Shown here: positions 1 through 12,550 of the stretch, one piece after another
Numbering within the stretch: position 1 is the first letter of the stretch
Layout: each line of letters starts with the position of its first letter
Assembly (NCBI RefSeq): GCF_001186125.1
Contig: NW_014040121.1
Span: 43,908-68,400, forward strand
DNA: 24,493 nucleotides
Source: Sphaeroforma arctica JP610
Taxonomy: Eukaryota > Opisthokonta > Ichthyosporea > Ichthyophonida
Direction of reading: 5' to 3'
Position numbers and translations under genes: made by a program
Notes under the pieces: model-generated
What the model saw: the letters and a program-made list of their open reading frames with translations, nothing else
Told to the model about the DNA's origin: nothing
Databases searched by the model: none

Positions 1-2
1 AA

Positions 3-39
<37 letters not shown>

Positions 40-93
40 ACATACATGTATGTGTGTGTAAATTTACATATACAGATTTAGATATATAAACAT

Positions 94-127
<34 letters not shown>

Positions 128-158
128 CGTGTGTGTGTGTGTGCGTGTGTGTGTGTGT
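1..158. repeat. Compound (TA)n / (GT)n microsatellite
   Basis: A (TA)n run fills about 10-39. A second (TA)n run lies at about 93-110 and is followed directly by (GT)n with a few GC interruptions at 111-158. The locus sits in the intron, or beyond the last visible exon, of the minus-strand sterol reductase gene. Open frames through it encode only Tyr-Ile or Thr-His repeats and are not genes. Confidence 0.95.
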
Positions 159-415
159 AATACGGTTTATGGTCAGCACGTGGAAGTACGTGGTCTGTGG
201 CACTTCATCGCAGACGCAGATTGTGAGAAAAAGAAAAAAAATGGGATGCTCAAAGTGGTGGTAGCATGGAGGCAAGCATCTTGATATTCAATTGGCAATT
301 GATCAGTCTAAAATGATACGTGACAAAACAAGAAGAATAGATTCTCCAATCCCAGATCAATTTAGAGTACCATGTTCGTCACAAAACACATTTGTTTCAA
401 AATTCGTAGTCTCAC

Positions 416-1776
416 CTGATACTCCACCTTCCGCGAGCATTCGATTGCCAATGAAGGATGTGAGGTATAGATACGTACTCAGCAGATACGAGAATGCGAT
501 GGCAGTGCAAGCCAATGGTAAGTACTCGTCGTATGCCTCGGCCAGGTTGATAATGCCCATCTGATGCGCTACCATAGACCCGATGAGACTGATGCAGAAT
601 GCGAGAAAGCCTGAGTTGTAAACATGGTATGCACAGAGACTTAGCAATTCATACGCAGAAATAGACCCAAATATTCCGCTGTTGCTCTTCGAAGTGCGCG
701 TTGAATGACCTCCTCCTTATTGACGGTGGATTTATTGATATTTAGAGTATTGGCGGCGAGCAAATACACGAATTACATGTGTCGCACTACTACATTGAAG
801 CGAAGGTGTTTCTTTTTGATACTTTGAACGCAATACATACTTGCTGACCCAAAATAGTACAACTTTGATCCCAAAGAGAGCCTTGAAATTGTACGTACGT
901 CTATATTTAAAGTTTTACGCATACAATTTAGAGCGAACCGTAAAGGCACCCGTTTGCTCGCGCATTTAGAGTTTAAGGTCTTCTGCAGTATAAACCATAC
1001 TAGTTACAACGACAATACTAACAAAAATAGGTATGGTGCTATGTACATATAGGTGGCAGTAAATGTACGGATGGTCTCTTGGCCAGGATGGCCGTAATTT
1101 TTGGACTGATACGTCATAGATCCGCTCTGACAGTTGATACCGCTTGTATGTGTATGTGGTGATGGTCTATAATCCAGAATGAAATCGACACATACAAACA
1201 GCTCCGTAGAACTTTAATATTCCACTTGAGTCAGGTGGAGATTCCGTGATCTCCTCGATATAATTGAACTTCCGCAGCACACATACCGTTGGAAGATAGC
1301 GCTACGAGACTTCAGAACCGATGGATAGCGCCCCGATTGAGCTAGGATTGAAACCTAGAAGCCTTTAATTTAAACCTAGTACAGGCAAATTCCCACGTGT
1401 CAATAGGTAAAACAAATAAATACACTCATAAAAACATACCATTCATACGATACTCCAAACGAGATCCATCTCTTAGTTCGACACCCTTTACGAGGTCCCC
1501 TGGTAATACTATATATAGCACAGTCTGAAACGCCATCCACGAGGAAAAGATCTGCACTGCTCGCGGCGAGTAAACATCACTCCATTGTAACGTAGGTATA
1601 TCCTTAAACAATAATTCTTGCACGTTCATGCATGTTTCGCCCGGACATAGCGCGTACAGGCTCACAACTATGAATGGTAAGAACCCAACGAGGAATCCAG
1701 TGCCAATAGGACCCAAAAATACAAAGTCCTTCGGGTCGGTCGGTGGAAGAGTATTATGCTTCATTTCTACCCCCAT
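416..1776 (-). CDS. ERG24: Delta14-sterol reductase (ERG24/TM7SF2/LBR family), 5' part; continues off the left edge
   Basis: This is an NADPH-dependent, multi-pass ER membrane enzyme that reduces the C14=C15 double bond of sterol intermediates after C14 demethylation. Two exons are seen: 1440-1776 (112 codons plus 1 base; donor GTATGT) and 416-610 (acceptor ...aactcag; donor GTGAGA), both ending in phase 1. Exon 1 has the family start 'FLGPIGTGFLVGFLPF', then W-S-D-x-Y-S-P-R-A, 'VLPGDLVKGVELRDG' and 'LEYRMNG'. Joining the exons gives 'RMNG-FLAF', matching NGFxA in homologues. Exon 2 ends 'LAEGGVSG', the equivalent of the LAEGGNSG loop. The start at 1776 (atcaaaATGGGG) has a good context; an in-frame ATG at 1860 would add 28 residues. 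The downstream YDFF and NPR motifs are not in 1-415, so the catalytic C-terminal half lies outside the window. The GGxSG motif and hydrophobic pattern favour ERG24 over ERG4 or DHCR7. Confidence 0.88.
611..1439 (-). other. Intron 1 of the sterol reductase gene
   Basis: This 829 bp non-coding stretch lies between the two sterol reductase exons. On the minus strand it starts GTATGT and ends ...acaactcag. I see no exon, RNA gene or named repeat in it. Confidence 0.75.
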
Positions 1777-2063
1777 TTTGATCGAAGAGACGTTTCTCAA
1801 GTCGATAATGTGTGTATGAGCTGGTACAAGGTATCCATATACACTACTGGTAGCATACAACCGATGTATTTAAATACAGCGAGAAAGTCCAACGATCCTT
1901 TGTGACGCAAAGCGATGATGACACCATTGTGTGACAATTCCATTGGCCGAGCACCATGATGCCATCACTCAAACATAAATCCGTGAAACAACGTGAATCC
2001 GTGATACGGATGTGGGAAATTTTTATTTATTTCTATATACATAAATTAACGGAATGGAACGTC
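1777..2063. promoter_or_regulatory. Divergent spacer between the sterol reductase start and tRNA-Asn
   Basis: The 287 bp between the sterol reductase ATG (minus strand) and the tRNA (plus strand) must hold the 5' UTR and promoter of the reductase. An in-frame upstream extension to 1860 is possible. I see no clear core promoter motif, so this is inferred from position only. Confidence 0.4.
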
Positions 2064-2137
2064 TGCCGCGTGGCTCAGTTGGTAGTAGCGCAAGACTGTT
2101 AATCTTGAGGCCAAGGGTTCGATCCCCTTCGTAGCAA
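2064..2137 (+). tRNA. tRNA-Asn (anticodon GTT)
   Basis: The sequence folds as a cloverleaf. The anticodon stem is CAAGA/TCTTG around the loop CTGTTAA, giving anticodon GTT (Asn). The T arm is AAGGG-TTCGATC-CCCTT. The D arm is GCTC...TAGC with AGTTGG in its loop. The acceptor stem is TGCCGCG/CGTAGCA with discriminator A. The internal A box (TGGCTCAGTTGG, 2071-2082) fits the consensus, and the B box (GGTTCGATCC) is close to it. The tRNA is intronless with no encoded CCA. Two imperfections are visible: a C-A mismatch at acceptor pair 4-69 and a C-T at D-stem pair 13-22. These leave open a somewhat diverged or edited copy. A T7 run follows directly. Confidence 0.9.
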
Positions 2138-2139
2138 CA

Positions 2140-2146
2140 TTTTTTT
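2140..2146 (+). terminator. Pol III terminator of tRNA-Asn
   Basis: A run of seven T begins two bases after the discriminator base, as expected for RNA polymerase III termination. Confidence 0.85.
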
Positions 2147-2901
2147 CTTTTAAAAATTATAATTGTTTACATTGTGGACGCATGATTTGTACCGTGGAAT
2201 TGACTAATTTTCTTCATGTGGCCAAGAAATACACAAGAAAATGTGTGCAATCAGGCATCAATATAAGTCAGCGAGTAGACATGGTACTAAATAGGCTCAA
2301 CATCAACGACCAGTGTAAATACCTGTTTTATTGTATAGCTCCAACCTCTGGAGGCGAGCAATGTTATATCGATATAATGCGAGAGACATCAGCAATCAAA
2401 TCCGATGAGCGAGCGAAATCCGGTTTTAGAGCCATTGTATACCCGCTGCCACACTGCGCCACTTCATTTGAGCTTTGATCTACCTACAGTCACCAAGTTT
2501 GGGAAATAAATTATATTCTCGTATAAACCTTAAGGATTATGCCTCTGTAAATGAGAAACGAACATCTGGTCCCAGATCTGATCCTCGCCCTCAGCTAGCA
2601 CTTGACCACAGGCAGGCAAGCAGGCAGGCATATTCGCATATCAGACGTTTCGGGGTACTGCGCGCTAGACCCTTTCTCTCACATAGGCGTCTGTTTTAGC
2701 GTAGGGATGGATCTTACATCCCGAGGGATGGTAGAGGCAGTGAACCCGCCTTCAGGAAGGATGGATCTTATCTCATGTTACAGCCCTCCTTGCGGATACC
2801 TATTACCACTATAACTAAAATACATGACTCAGAAGATGTTGACTAAGTGCGGAGCATCTTTGACGTGGGGATAAAAATCCCTTGGATGTGATTGTTGCTC
2901 A
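2147..2901. other. Intergenic region between tRNA-Asn and the CSN6 3' end
   Basis: No conserved exon was recognised here. An open frame of 98 codons (2182-2478, plus) and two shorter ones resemble no family I know and lack splice or composition support. The region holds a short CAGG-type tandem repeat near 2609-2630. It also holds a 12-bp direct repeat (ggatggatctta) at about 2705 and 2759. It should include the CSN6 3' UTR. Confidence 0.6.
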
Positions 2902-5848
2902 TCACCAGTCCGTAGGGAAGTTGTCTTTGCCTATCAAACCGACATCTGGCAATTTATGCATACTTTTCTCCACTTGTATCCTCTGCACTGATGTTGAAAA
3001 CTTCGAGGAAGAAAGATTTACAATTAACATTGATAAAGACTATAATAAAAATAAATACGCGTTATCTCAGAGAAATTCGGACCAAACAAAGTACTTCTAC
3101 ATTAGTTTGGAGCACTCCACGAAATGCTGTGCAGAATATCGCAGAAGCCAATTACCTGATTCATAGCGCTGCAACCCTTTGTAAACGTGGCCAATAGCAT
3201 TGTTAGAAGCACGTCATTTTGATCCTACATCATGTACAAGTGAAAAGTCTTTAGCTGCTCTCCTTCATAACCAGTGTGGCTCGAATTACGTTGGCGGATT
3301 GAGATAGTATGCAGTTAGGATGAGGGAGTACTGACAATGTGCAAGGGTATACGATAGCAGAGGAACTTAGCGCCAATACTTGTCAGGATTCCGCTCAAAG
3401 ATTCACACGCATCAAAAGTCGATAAATCGAGACTCTAAGGATGTTATGCATTGCCCTTTTAGGGTACAATCCAAGACATACCGTTCCAGCCTGTGATTGG
3501 TAGTCTGAGCTGATTGGGGCAGGGAGACGGTCGCAAAGATTCGCAATCTCACGCACTATTTTTGGATCGTAGCTCACCTTGCCTATTGTAGTAGAATTCA
3601 GTGAGCGATAAATGAGATGGCGAAATGCAGCAAACCTTTCCGACATTCATGCCGCAAACGTCCACACCAAAAGCTCTATCCAATATTTGTAGTGCTGAAT
3701 TAAGCCTAGAAATACGCATAAATAGTCTTGATAATGTATAGATCGGATTTGTATGTCACACCACATATTTGATACTGCACAGACATGTGCGCTATAAACG
3801 CACCGCTAAGCTACGGCTTAAATCAACCAGTTCAATATATATGTAAGCCTTATGTTCAGAACAAGTATCTGCACTTGATGATGTCCAGGAGGAGGGCGAC
3901 AGATCGTTCATAAGTTGAACTAAACCGGTTACTCTAGCACAACAAGTGTGGACAAACGCAACACATTTGCTGGTACTGAGAAATTGCGTCTAACCCTGTT
4001 TGCTTTTGAAATCTCACACACCCGACATGGGGGCGCAGGACACCAAAAAGATGAGGCATAATAGTCACAATTCGATTACATATACTTACCTTGCTGGACA
4101 TCAGTCAGGTACTCACAGATGGTTTTCGTTCGCGAATGTAGCATGTCGATCGCATTAAGTTGCTGTGTCATCTGTAAGGAAACTACAACACATTCAAAAT
4201 TAGCCCACAAGAAATCAGCCCATCGGTGTACAAGCAAGAACAGTATGCAATAAACTCTTTCAAACGAGTAGGTGTTGACCAAAACAAAACAGACCGTCAC
4301 ATCACGCACGTATTGGGTTTTCTCGACAGGATCTGCACAACAAAGAACCTGGCATACTTATAAACCGGACAGGAGGTGCTCGCATTTACACAGGTAGCTG
4401 GACACAAAGGGCACCTATAGGAGATAGTGCCATACACTCGCGAGCGTCTGCCCGTGATTTATACCCACGTACAAACGGAGAGTGCTTGAGACGACAATCT
4501 CAACCATTGAGTGGTCCAAGAAGTACATAATATACAGGCGTACGAACCTTGTGACTTATTACTATTATCATTGGCATCACCGGTACTGGTTGCACTCTTT
4601 GCAATATGATTGAGAGCCGTGTTCTCTGCATCCTCCGTTTCCATTCGAAATGGGACTTTTACCAGATGATGGATAGCTCCCGATTCCTTTGTGAACGTAT
4701 GTAAAAATAGGTGAACGATACATCAGAAAATTGTAGCTACGAAATGGAATCGCAGTGGCCGACAAGATCGAAGTGAATTTAGCTGGACACAAAAACCGTA
4801 TATCCACCCACATCCGTGCCAAGCTTCGCTATATATACACCACACTGAAATCGAGAGAGTTGAAAGGCGTGACGTACATAGCATGTAAAAAAAGGTGGCA
4901 TGCGACGCAGTCACGAAATTTTAAATCACAAACGTTGCTAAACAGTGATTATAAAAGGGCGTTCACTATACGAACAAGCGTACTTGTTGCACCGCCTCAG
5001 GGGTCCATAGGTAGAATGCATGATACCAGGTGATATCAACGAACGCTATGATGTTCGATCGTGCAGTTCTTCCTGTGATTATTCTTCCTTCGTATACATA
5101 TTGAATAATCAAGCATGCATGAAATTGCGACCCCCTCGAGAAGACTCTCATAGCGCATACCTCACTAATGGATTCATAAAGTCCGGGCAAGTTGGCTTGG
5201 ATGGCCTTATCCTCTGACGACATCCAAAATAGCAGCATCAGAGGGTTGCTTATGTGGTCGCACATCTGTTTGTGGAGACTCATCTCATCATCGGTAGGAG
5301 TCTGTGCCACAGTGTACCACCCCACCAGCTCATAGTCCGACGACACTTGCTGAACTGTGAGCCATGTGCAAAAGTATGAGGAACAATCCGAGTAAGAACT
5401 GAGAAACTTTCAATTCAAACGAGTAAATAAAGGGATAGTCTAATTACTGATTTAGATGAGGCGTGGCGTAGACTGCCTATCCTCATCATATCCAAATCCG
5501 CGAGATTCTAAATACAACGCGCGTACAAGCCGCCACACAGTTATTTGTCTCCCATGCTCTACTAAGATACGGTGGTGACACTGTACGTTGGCATGAAATA
5601 TTTTACTGCTAAATGTGTATGTACCTAGCACTAGTGAGGGGAACTGAACAAACCTAACACGCAAACGCAATGCTAATCAGAAAAAAATGTGCTGGCTAAA
5701 ACCTGCATACCCAAATTAAGGCGCTCGGCCACATTCTCTCCATCGACAATTAGTCGATTCGTCTGCTCATCTCGTGTGCATACAACTTCTGTACAACTGA
5801 TGATCTCCACAACAGGCCCCACTTGTGTTCCATACAACAGACCCACGA
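2902..5848 (-). CDS. CSN6: COP9 signalosome subunit 6 (MPN-minus protein); N-terminal exon not located
   Basis: CSN6 is the catalytically inert MPN partner of CSN5 in the COP9 signalosome, which removes NEDD8 from cullins. Exons in transcript order: 5711-5848, 5161-5354, 4548-4686, 4310-4332 (23-base microexon), 4090-4171, 3482-3582, 3156-3224, and a probable last exon 2902-3039 ending in TGA. Every junction agrees in phase. Motifs in order: 'VGLLYGTQVGPVVEI' (MPN core), 'YELVGWYTV...SLHKQM', 'METEDAENTALNHIAK', 'AIDMLHSRTKTICEYL', 'KIVREIANLCDRLP' and 'LLATFTKGCSAMNQ'. Each aligns by eye with human CSN6 (LGWYT, TEEAERIGVDHVAR, AIKMLHSRVKLILEYV, LREAYALCHCLP, TITKTCNTMNQ). The JAMM HxH is replaced by Y-T-V, as expected for CSN6. 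eIF3f and Rpn8 fit less well. The microexon and the last exon are the least certain. The 5' exon with the HPLV-type start was not found. Confidence 0.85.
4310..4332 (-). other. CSN6 microexon (23 nt)
   Basis: The flanking CSN6 exons end in phase 1 and begin in phase 0, so they cannot join directly. A 23-base segment after ...tttgttgtgcag and before GTGCGT starts in phase 1 and ends in phase 0. It adds D-P-V-E-K-T-Q-Y, which fills the place of the human STVAEHL segment before the AIxMLHSR motif. The donor is weak, so the exact borders are a proposal. Confidence 0.5.
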
Positions 5849-5912
5849 CTGCGTCGCAATATTACAGAGACGCATTTCAGTATCAAACGATAGCGTCAAT
5901 GTCCTCCTTTTC

Positions 5913-6116
<204 letters not shown>

Positions 6117-6335
6117 CTAGTACAACGAGTGTAATATCCATCTACTGCATTCTACTGTTTCGGGCCTATTGTTAATCGGTGAAAAAAGTATCAAAACTCT
6201 CAATCGTAGGTGTCCACCCGTCATCTCTCGATATACTTGCCAAATAAAAGCTTGTGTTAAGCTATGTCAGTAGAGATATTCAGCATGGTTTGGTTAACCA
6301 CTCATCATTTATTGACATATGTGGCAATTGTGCAG

Positions 6336-7417
6336 GTGTTGGTAGCCTCATCCTTCGAGTGTACCTACACGACAAGTTAGTTTTCACCTCCCGCGTATTC
6401 AAGCGGTCAGCAATCCCTGTAAGTTGATCTCGTACTATGCATGTCCTGATACATGCCTCGTTGTGGAATAGTTCTTTAAGATGATGTACAGAGGCCTGCG
6501 TGACCCAAGCACTCAACAGTATATTGTGTATACATATGTGGATGAGTATGTATATATGTGCTTCTCTACAAGTTCACAGCAATCAGACCTAAAGCGGTAT
6601 GTGTATTTGTGCTGCTCAACATACTGCCATGTATTACGGAGTGTGTCTACATAAATTATTTCCGGCACAATGAGTGTAGTACCCTTGTTTGATATCAATC
6701 GAGAAACCCCTAAACCCTAACCCCCAAAAACATATTCACGACCTGGCATACTCAATCACCGGTCATTTAGTTTACCTTGTCCTCTAAACTATAAGTGGTG
6801 TAATGCAATACAGGCGCGCTTACATACACACAAATCTACGGATCATAATATTATATCATGAAACCAATTCTGTTTCTTTTCCCCTTTCACCAAATATGGT
6901 CTCTAAGCCAGAACATATCCAATTAGTGAACTAGTCGGAAAAATCACAATTTGTAAAAAACAAGATTTCAATTCTGAAATTTACAATTTCGAATTTACTA
7001 CGGCAATACACATTCATACACAGGTCATCAACCAGGTGATCTGGCTACCCCTAGCCAATGTATACCTCGCCGCCTTGACTTTCGAGCTGCTTGATGTGTA
7101 TGTGATACGTGTGTACCGTTACCAGTCCGGAAACAAATGTCTGTCTTAGTTGGTGGAACTGTTATATAAAAAGTGTATAGGAGCCTAGAAATTACTGGCA
7201 TCCCCATTTGCTGGAGTTCCGGTTGTTTCTAAGTCGTGGGTACTAATTTGTTGTGGTAACGGATTTGAGAATTCACATCGTACTATATTTCAAATTGAAC
7301 GGATTCCACATATGCTGCATGCAGAAACACCGAAAAGTTGAAGCTGATAAAGAAAGACGAGTGCAAGATCGCGTCTGCCGTAGTGCCGCTCGGCAACATT
7401 ATTGCACAGGTGGGGGA
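6336..7417 (+). other. C2 domain 1 (partial), exons 6336-6418, 7036-7097, 7325-7417
   Basis: The first exon reads 'LILRVYLHDKLVFTSRVFKR', like the beta3-beta4 part of a C2 domain (VKVYLDGKKVFKTKVIKK). The next ends 'LTFELLDV' and joins in phase to 'EKLKLIKKDECKIASAVVPL', the usual C2 run of TFEL, LxLxxxDxD, IGxAxIPL. The donors GTAAGT (6419) and GTATGT (7098) are good; the donor after 7417 (GTGACT) is weak, and 7409 (GTGGGG) is an alternative. The second exon could also start at 7024 or 7055. The first C2 strand and the start codon are not found. This domain is less certain than domain 3. Confidence 0.5.
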
Positions 7418-10400
7418 GTGACTGGTTTGATTTTAGCTAGTATCAGTATATGTATATATAGATTTAGATGACCGCAAAATGCTACCTTTTTTGTGTACGT
7501 ACTCTCGTTCAGATGGGTGTTTGACTACTTGTTGCACTGCTCTTTCAGTCTTTGCATTACTTTCACACACACTGCGCTACAGGTAGTTGTTGTATAAGCG
7601 ATAGGTATTTTGACCATACTGTTGTTCTTCAAATTCCGAAGTCGGACTTATGTACCTGATTTCATCGTCTACAAAAGGAGTTGTATCTAATCCCCCGCCT
7701 AAATTCTGATGCTCATACATACACCAGAACTCTCATGTCAAGTTAAATAACCCGTCCAATTGTCTTTGGGTATATCTCGAGGGGAAGTCCTCCAGTATTC
7801 CCAGAGTGCACCGCCTCATGGTTTCATGCGAGGTCTTTGCCCTACCTGAAAGTATGTTGTTCAATGTATGGTTATGTTCCTGGTTCGGTGAAAATTTTCT
7901 AAGTGTTTTTACCATATTGAGCTATTCATAATTGAAAGTATGCCATCTGCGTCAACAGTCAATCTTTATTTATACACACTAACAACGCACCGCTACGCAG
8001 CTGGAGTGACTTTTGCAGCAGCTGCACCCAAAGATCTGGCACTAAACCAACCACTCGACAGACAAAGCAGTGGTTATAGCTCGAATTCAGGTATCTTTTT
8101 TTAAATTTTCTCTTCGTTAATTTGTATATATAAACCGCTGGCAGAATTGCATTCGTAGACTTTGTGATAAAGTAGCAAGTTACTTATTGTGTTTCGTTAT
8201 ATGTACACATAGCGTAACTGATAACTTATCAGAGCTATATACCTCTTGTGTAATCATGTGTCTTCAGCACAAGTACATCTCGTTCATCGAGGCACAACTA
8301 GATACTTCATCACATACACCAAGTAGTTATTGCAGTTCAATGCACATGTCACAGATGCTTAGTTAGCGGTATGAGTATGGCTCAGATACATCGCCCACAT
8401 CACTTGTATATATTCCACTCATGTACATCTCCAGCGACGGGCCTATCCGCGTCCTTCGACGCGGTCAGTAGTGAGCGTGTGATCAGCATCGGCAAACAGA
8501 CTGGCAACATGATCGGTTCCGGTGCCTGTCTTCTAAGCAATGGTATTGGAAACGGAGCCAAGTTGGTAGGTAAGACAGTGGGCCGCCTAGCCTCGCCGAG
8601 CCTGGGCAGACTCACCTCGCCATCGTTCGGTCTTGGAAAGGTATCTCCTACCCCGTCAATGGAAAGGAGAAGTATGCGGTATGTATGTGTGTAGGTATGT
8701 ATGTGTGGAGAAGAATTACGGTGTCGCAAATCAAATCGGTACGTTTTACACGCCTGTGGGCTGGGTGGCTAGACATGTCTGGTCTGGCCAGTTTTCAAGT
8801 GTTCCTGTGTTTGACGGTGTGACCTCGATACACTGGTAAGCTGTACCTTAGATATTCCTCTTTTGCCTCCAAGAACGTGAAAGTGTTACTGTGTGGACAC
8901 GTATGTACCCAGCCTACAATGGCAAGCGTATCCCGAATGTACTTGACGCTGTTTTGCTATCCGAACCCGAGAATAATATCGTCGGTCCTAAGTGGGGTCG
9001 AGGGTGTCTGCACGGTCCCACCTTTTTTTTCCCATCAGAACAAGATCAAACATCCGTGCACGTTCATCGGGATACTTCTCACAAACAACTCTACAACACT
9101 TTTCTGACCGCATACAGCCAGGTTCGTACAGTGTATATGGTTGCAAACTCTCACGTCCGCCTTGTATTCATGTTTAGGTTAATGGATTTCGCTACAAACA
9201 GTATCTTCGCGTCAGGGACAGACCCGCCCTCCACAGAAGATATACAAATGTGAGTCTATTGTAGGAAGGATTCTACAGAAATGTGAGCATGCACAATATT
9301 CATATTCGCATTCCGTGCGCGTGCTTATGTATTCAATCCTGGGTGATGGTGAAGTAGAGGTGTAGTATCGGTATGGCATGCATGTATATATGTTCAGACA
9401 ACTGTTGTATATACTGAAATCTACCACATGTGTCGTTCAAGAAAATATATATAAATGTAATCCATGCACATATGCGTGTAACCAGGCACAGTGTGAAACT
9501 ATAGCTGTATGTACATGTTTGTGCGATAATCATTTCCCTGATCGCAAGCATTTATACATCGACCAGCCTCTTGTTGCTAAATCGTTTACTGATACTTACT
9601 GTTTGCTGTTACGTTGGCTTACAGACACAGCGCTGGTGAAATGGACACCCTTGCAAGACCGAAGACGACGCGTGTACGGACAAGTAGTGTATCTTCCAGT
9701 AAGTGAGCAGTAATATTCGAAATTTGAGTCCTACACCCGCGTCCCAATTTGAAAAATTTGTTTAATTAGGTACGAGAGCATTGGTATCCGTATGATACAG
9801 CGCCGTAGCATATATGTATAGCACAGACTTGTGACCACCATTTGACAGCTGTCTATAAATAGGATTGTCTACAACGTTTTTTATTTGATAGTACGGAAAT
9901 CAGAGCTCGACAAATTTTGTAACTATCTCTCAATGAGAAGGTCGGTAGTGAATCTGCAGTGTATTTTATCACACCGATGCAGATACCAAGAAAGTGCTGC
10001 AGCGAAAGCAGACCAAAGACAGACAGTCGTATCCACTGAAGGTGTACATGGATATAGTGGGCGTTGACGACTTCCTAGCTCCCGATAGATCTGGTCAGGA
10101 TGCTTTGTGTATTTAACCCGAAATTGCGCTTTATTACTCCCCTGACGGTTGTTGTACGAGTACTATTCCTTGTCGGGGTATCGTTATTCATAGCGTTCCG
10201 TTGTTTAATGTTTAAGAACGAATTATGATATATAACCTTAATTGTGCGTTTGTCTTTTCATGCTACTGACACATTCGAACAATAAACGAGGTATATTGAC
10301 TCTGTGGCAGTGCCGCCATCGTCCGTCCAGTTCAAGCGACCGATCAAGATGATAGTGAATTCGAATAGACTTCCGACAGTCAGTCGATTCTGTAGCTGCT

Positions 10401-11642
10401 TAGACATATCAAAAGTTTTTATACTGACCTTTAGTTCATTCAAATGTATACCCGATCACAGAACCGGATACTTACGTGACCATCAAAATCAACGGTGTGG
10501 ACGCATATCGAACCAAGACAGTACATAAAACTACCAGCCCGGTATGACTCCTTATCTTATAACCCTTCAAAAATGTAGGTTTCGATGGACATCTAACCAC
10601 TAGAGATTCTTTATGCTACATATTACCCTAGTTTGCTTGTGTGGGATGAGTTTTGTCGATTTCTTTGGCTTTGACATCGCAATTATTATTATGCCACTCT
10701 TAAACGCTGATGCACAAGGTATCACTAGAACCCATAACATGACATCTGGACATATATCTCGTCAACTAAAGTGACAAGACCACATCATCACGCTTCTCAT
10801 CCCATGATGTAACTGTTCTTGTAACATAGCATTCAGTGGCCTATATCATCTATGTTAACACATTGTCACCACCCATGGACACAGGTGTTTGACGATAGCA
10901 TTGAGTTCAATGTGAGTAGTCGAGATATTTTGGCGCTGCGGGTGAAGGATAAGGGCAAACAGATACACGATACCGGGACCATATCGGTAAGTGCTTATCA
11001 GTTCTATAGATACTTTTTACAATACAGCAGAGGCGCGCCTCAGTGGGACAAGCCTATAATAGTTTTCCCGCTTGTCTGTATGTCTATTTGAGAGTAGAAA
11101 ATGAGTTTTCCTATACAAACTAGCCAAGAGAGGCGAGTCGTGTCTAAACGTTACCAAATTACGAGCATATTAAAGTCGCCATGAGATACAGCCCTGTGTC
11201 AGCAGGTACAGTGCTTTCAAACGCTTCACGGTATTTCTATTGTAGTTACTGGTTGAAGATCTGGCTATGGACGAGTGGGAACGGAAGACTATCAAGCTGC
11301 CTCTGCATGAACAAGCCACTTTAACAGTGGTAGTGATGAAGACGTCGAAGTATGCAACGCAGCCCGCATATAGTGTGGCTCTGAAAGGAGTGGCAGACTA
11401 TACCCAAGAGCCCCAGTTTAGACAGAGTACAGCCGATTTTCCGTCAAGGGTATACCAGATCATGAGAAGAAGGGCATATGTGTATGCTGTTAATGTTGAG
11501 CGTATATATATACACTTATTTTCATTTGCTACCATGTTTTATATCAGGTGTGAATGAATATGTGCGTCTGAGATATTGAACTGAAATCTACATCGGGACA
11601 AATTTATGCGCATACATATATATGTGCCTGCCAAAGGAATTA

Positions 11643-11698
<56 letters not shown>

Positions 11699-12550
11699 GT
11701 GTGTGTGTGTGTGTGTGTGTGNNNNNNNNNNNNNNNNNNNNNNNNNNNNNNNNNNNNNNNNNNNNNNNNNNNNNNNNNNNNNNNNNNNNNNNNNNNNNNN
11801 NNNNNNNNNNNNNNNNNNNNNNNNNNNNNNNNNNNNNNNNNNNNNNNNNNNNNNNNNNNNNNNNNNNNNNNNNNNNNNNNNNNNNNNNNNNNNNNNNNNN
11901 NNNNNNNNNNNNNNNNNNNNNNNNNNNNNNNNNNNNNNNNNNNNNNNNNNNNNNNNNNNNNNNNNNNNNNNNNNNNNNNNNNNNNNNNNNNNNNNNNNNN
12001 NNNNNNNNNNNNNNNNNNNNNNNNNNNNNNNNNNNNNNNNNNNNNNNNNNNNNNNNNNNNNNNNNNNNNNNNNNNNNNNNNNNNNNNNNNNNNNNNNNNN
12101 NNNNNNNNNNNNNNNNNNNNNNNNNNNNNNNNNNNNNNNNNNNNNNNNNNNNNNNNNNNNNNNNNNNNNNNNNNNNNNNNNNNNNNNNNNNNNNNNNNNN
12201 NNNNNNNNNNNNNNNNNNNNNNNNNNNNNNNNNNNNNNNNNNNNNNNNNNNNNNNNNNNNNNNNNNNNNNNNNNNNNNNNNNNNNNNNNNNNNNNNNNNN
12301 NNNNNNNNNNNNNNNNNNNNNNNNNNNNNNNNNNNNNNNNNNNNNNNNNNNNNNNNNNNNNNNNNNNNNNNNNNNNNNNNNNNNNNNNNNNNNNNNNNNN
12401 NNNNNNNNNNNNNNNNNNNNNNNNNNNNNNNNNNNNNNNNNNNNNNNNNNNNNNNNNNNNNNNNNNNNNNNNNNNNNNNNNNNNNNNNNNNNNNNNNNNN
12501 NNNNNNNGTGTTGTGTGTGTGTGTGTGTGTGTGTGTGTAGTGTAGTAGTA

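Noticed and set aside
2182-2478. 98-codon plus-strand open frame just after the tRNA
   Set aside because: No family resemblance or splice context; length is within chance expectation.
6369-6416. Minus-strand candidate CSN6 exon ('IADRLNTREVKTNLS') joining 5848 in phase
   Set aside because: It matches the NISDH segment only weakly and is antisense to a better plus-strand C2 exon (6336-6418) with strong splice sites. Its acceptor is simply the complement of that exon's GTAAGT donor.
8891-9253. 120-codon plus-strand open frame
   Set aside because: It spans two introns. The C2-like reading uses a different frame for 8874-8991, set by the phase of the upstream exon.
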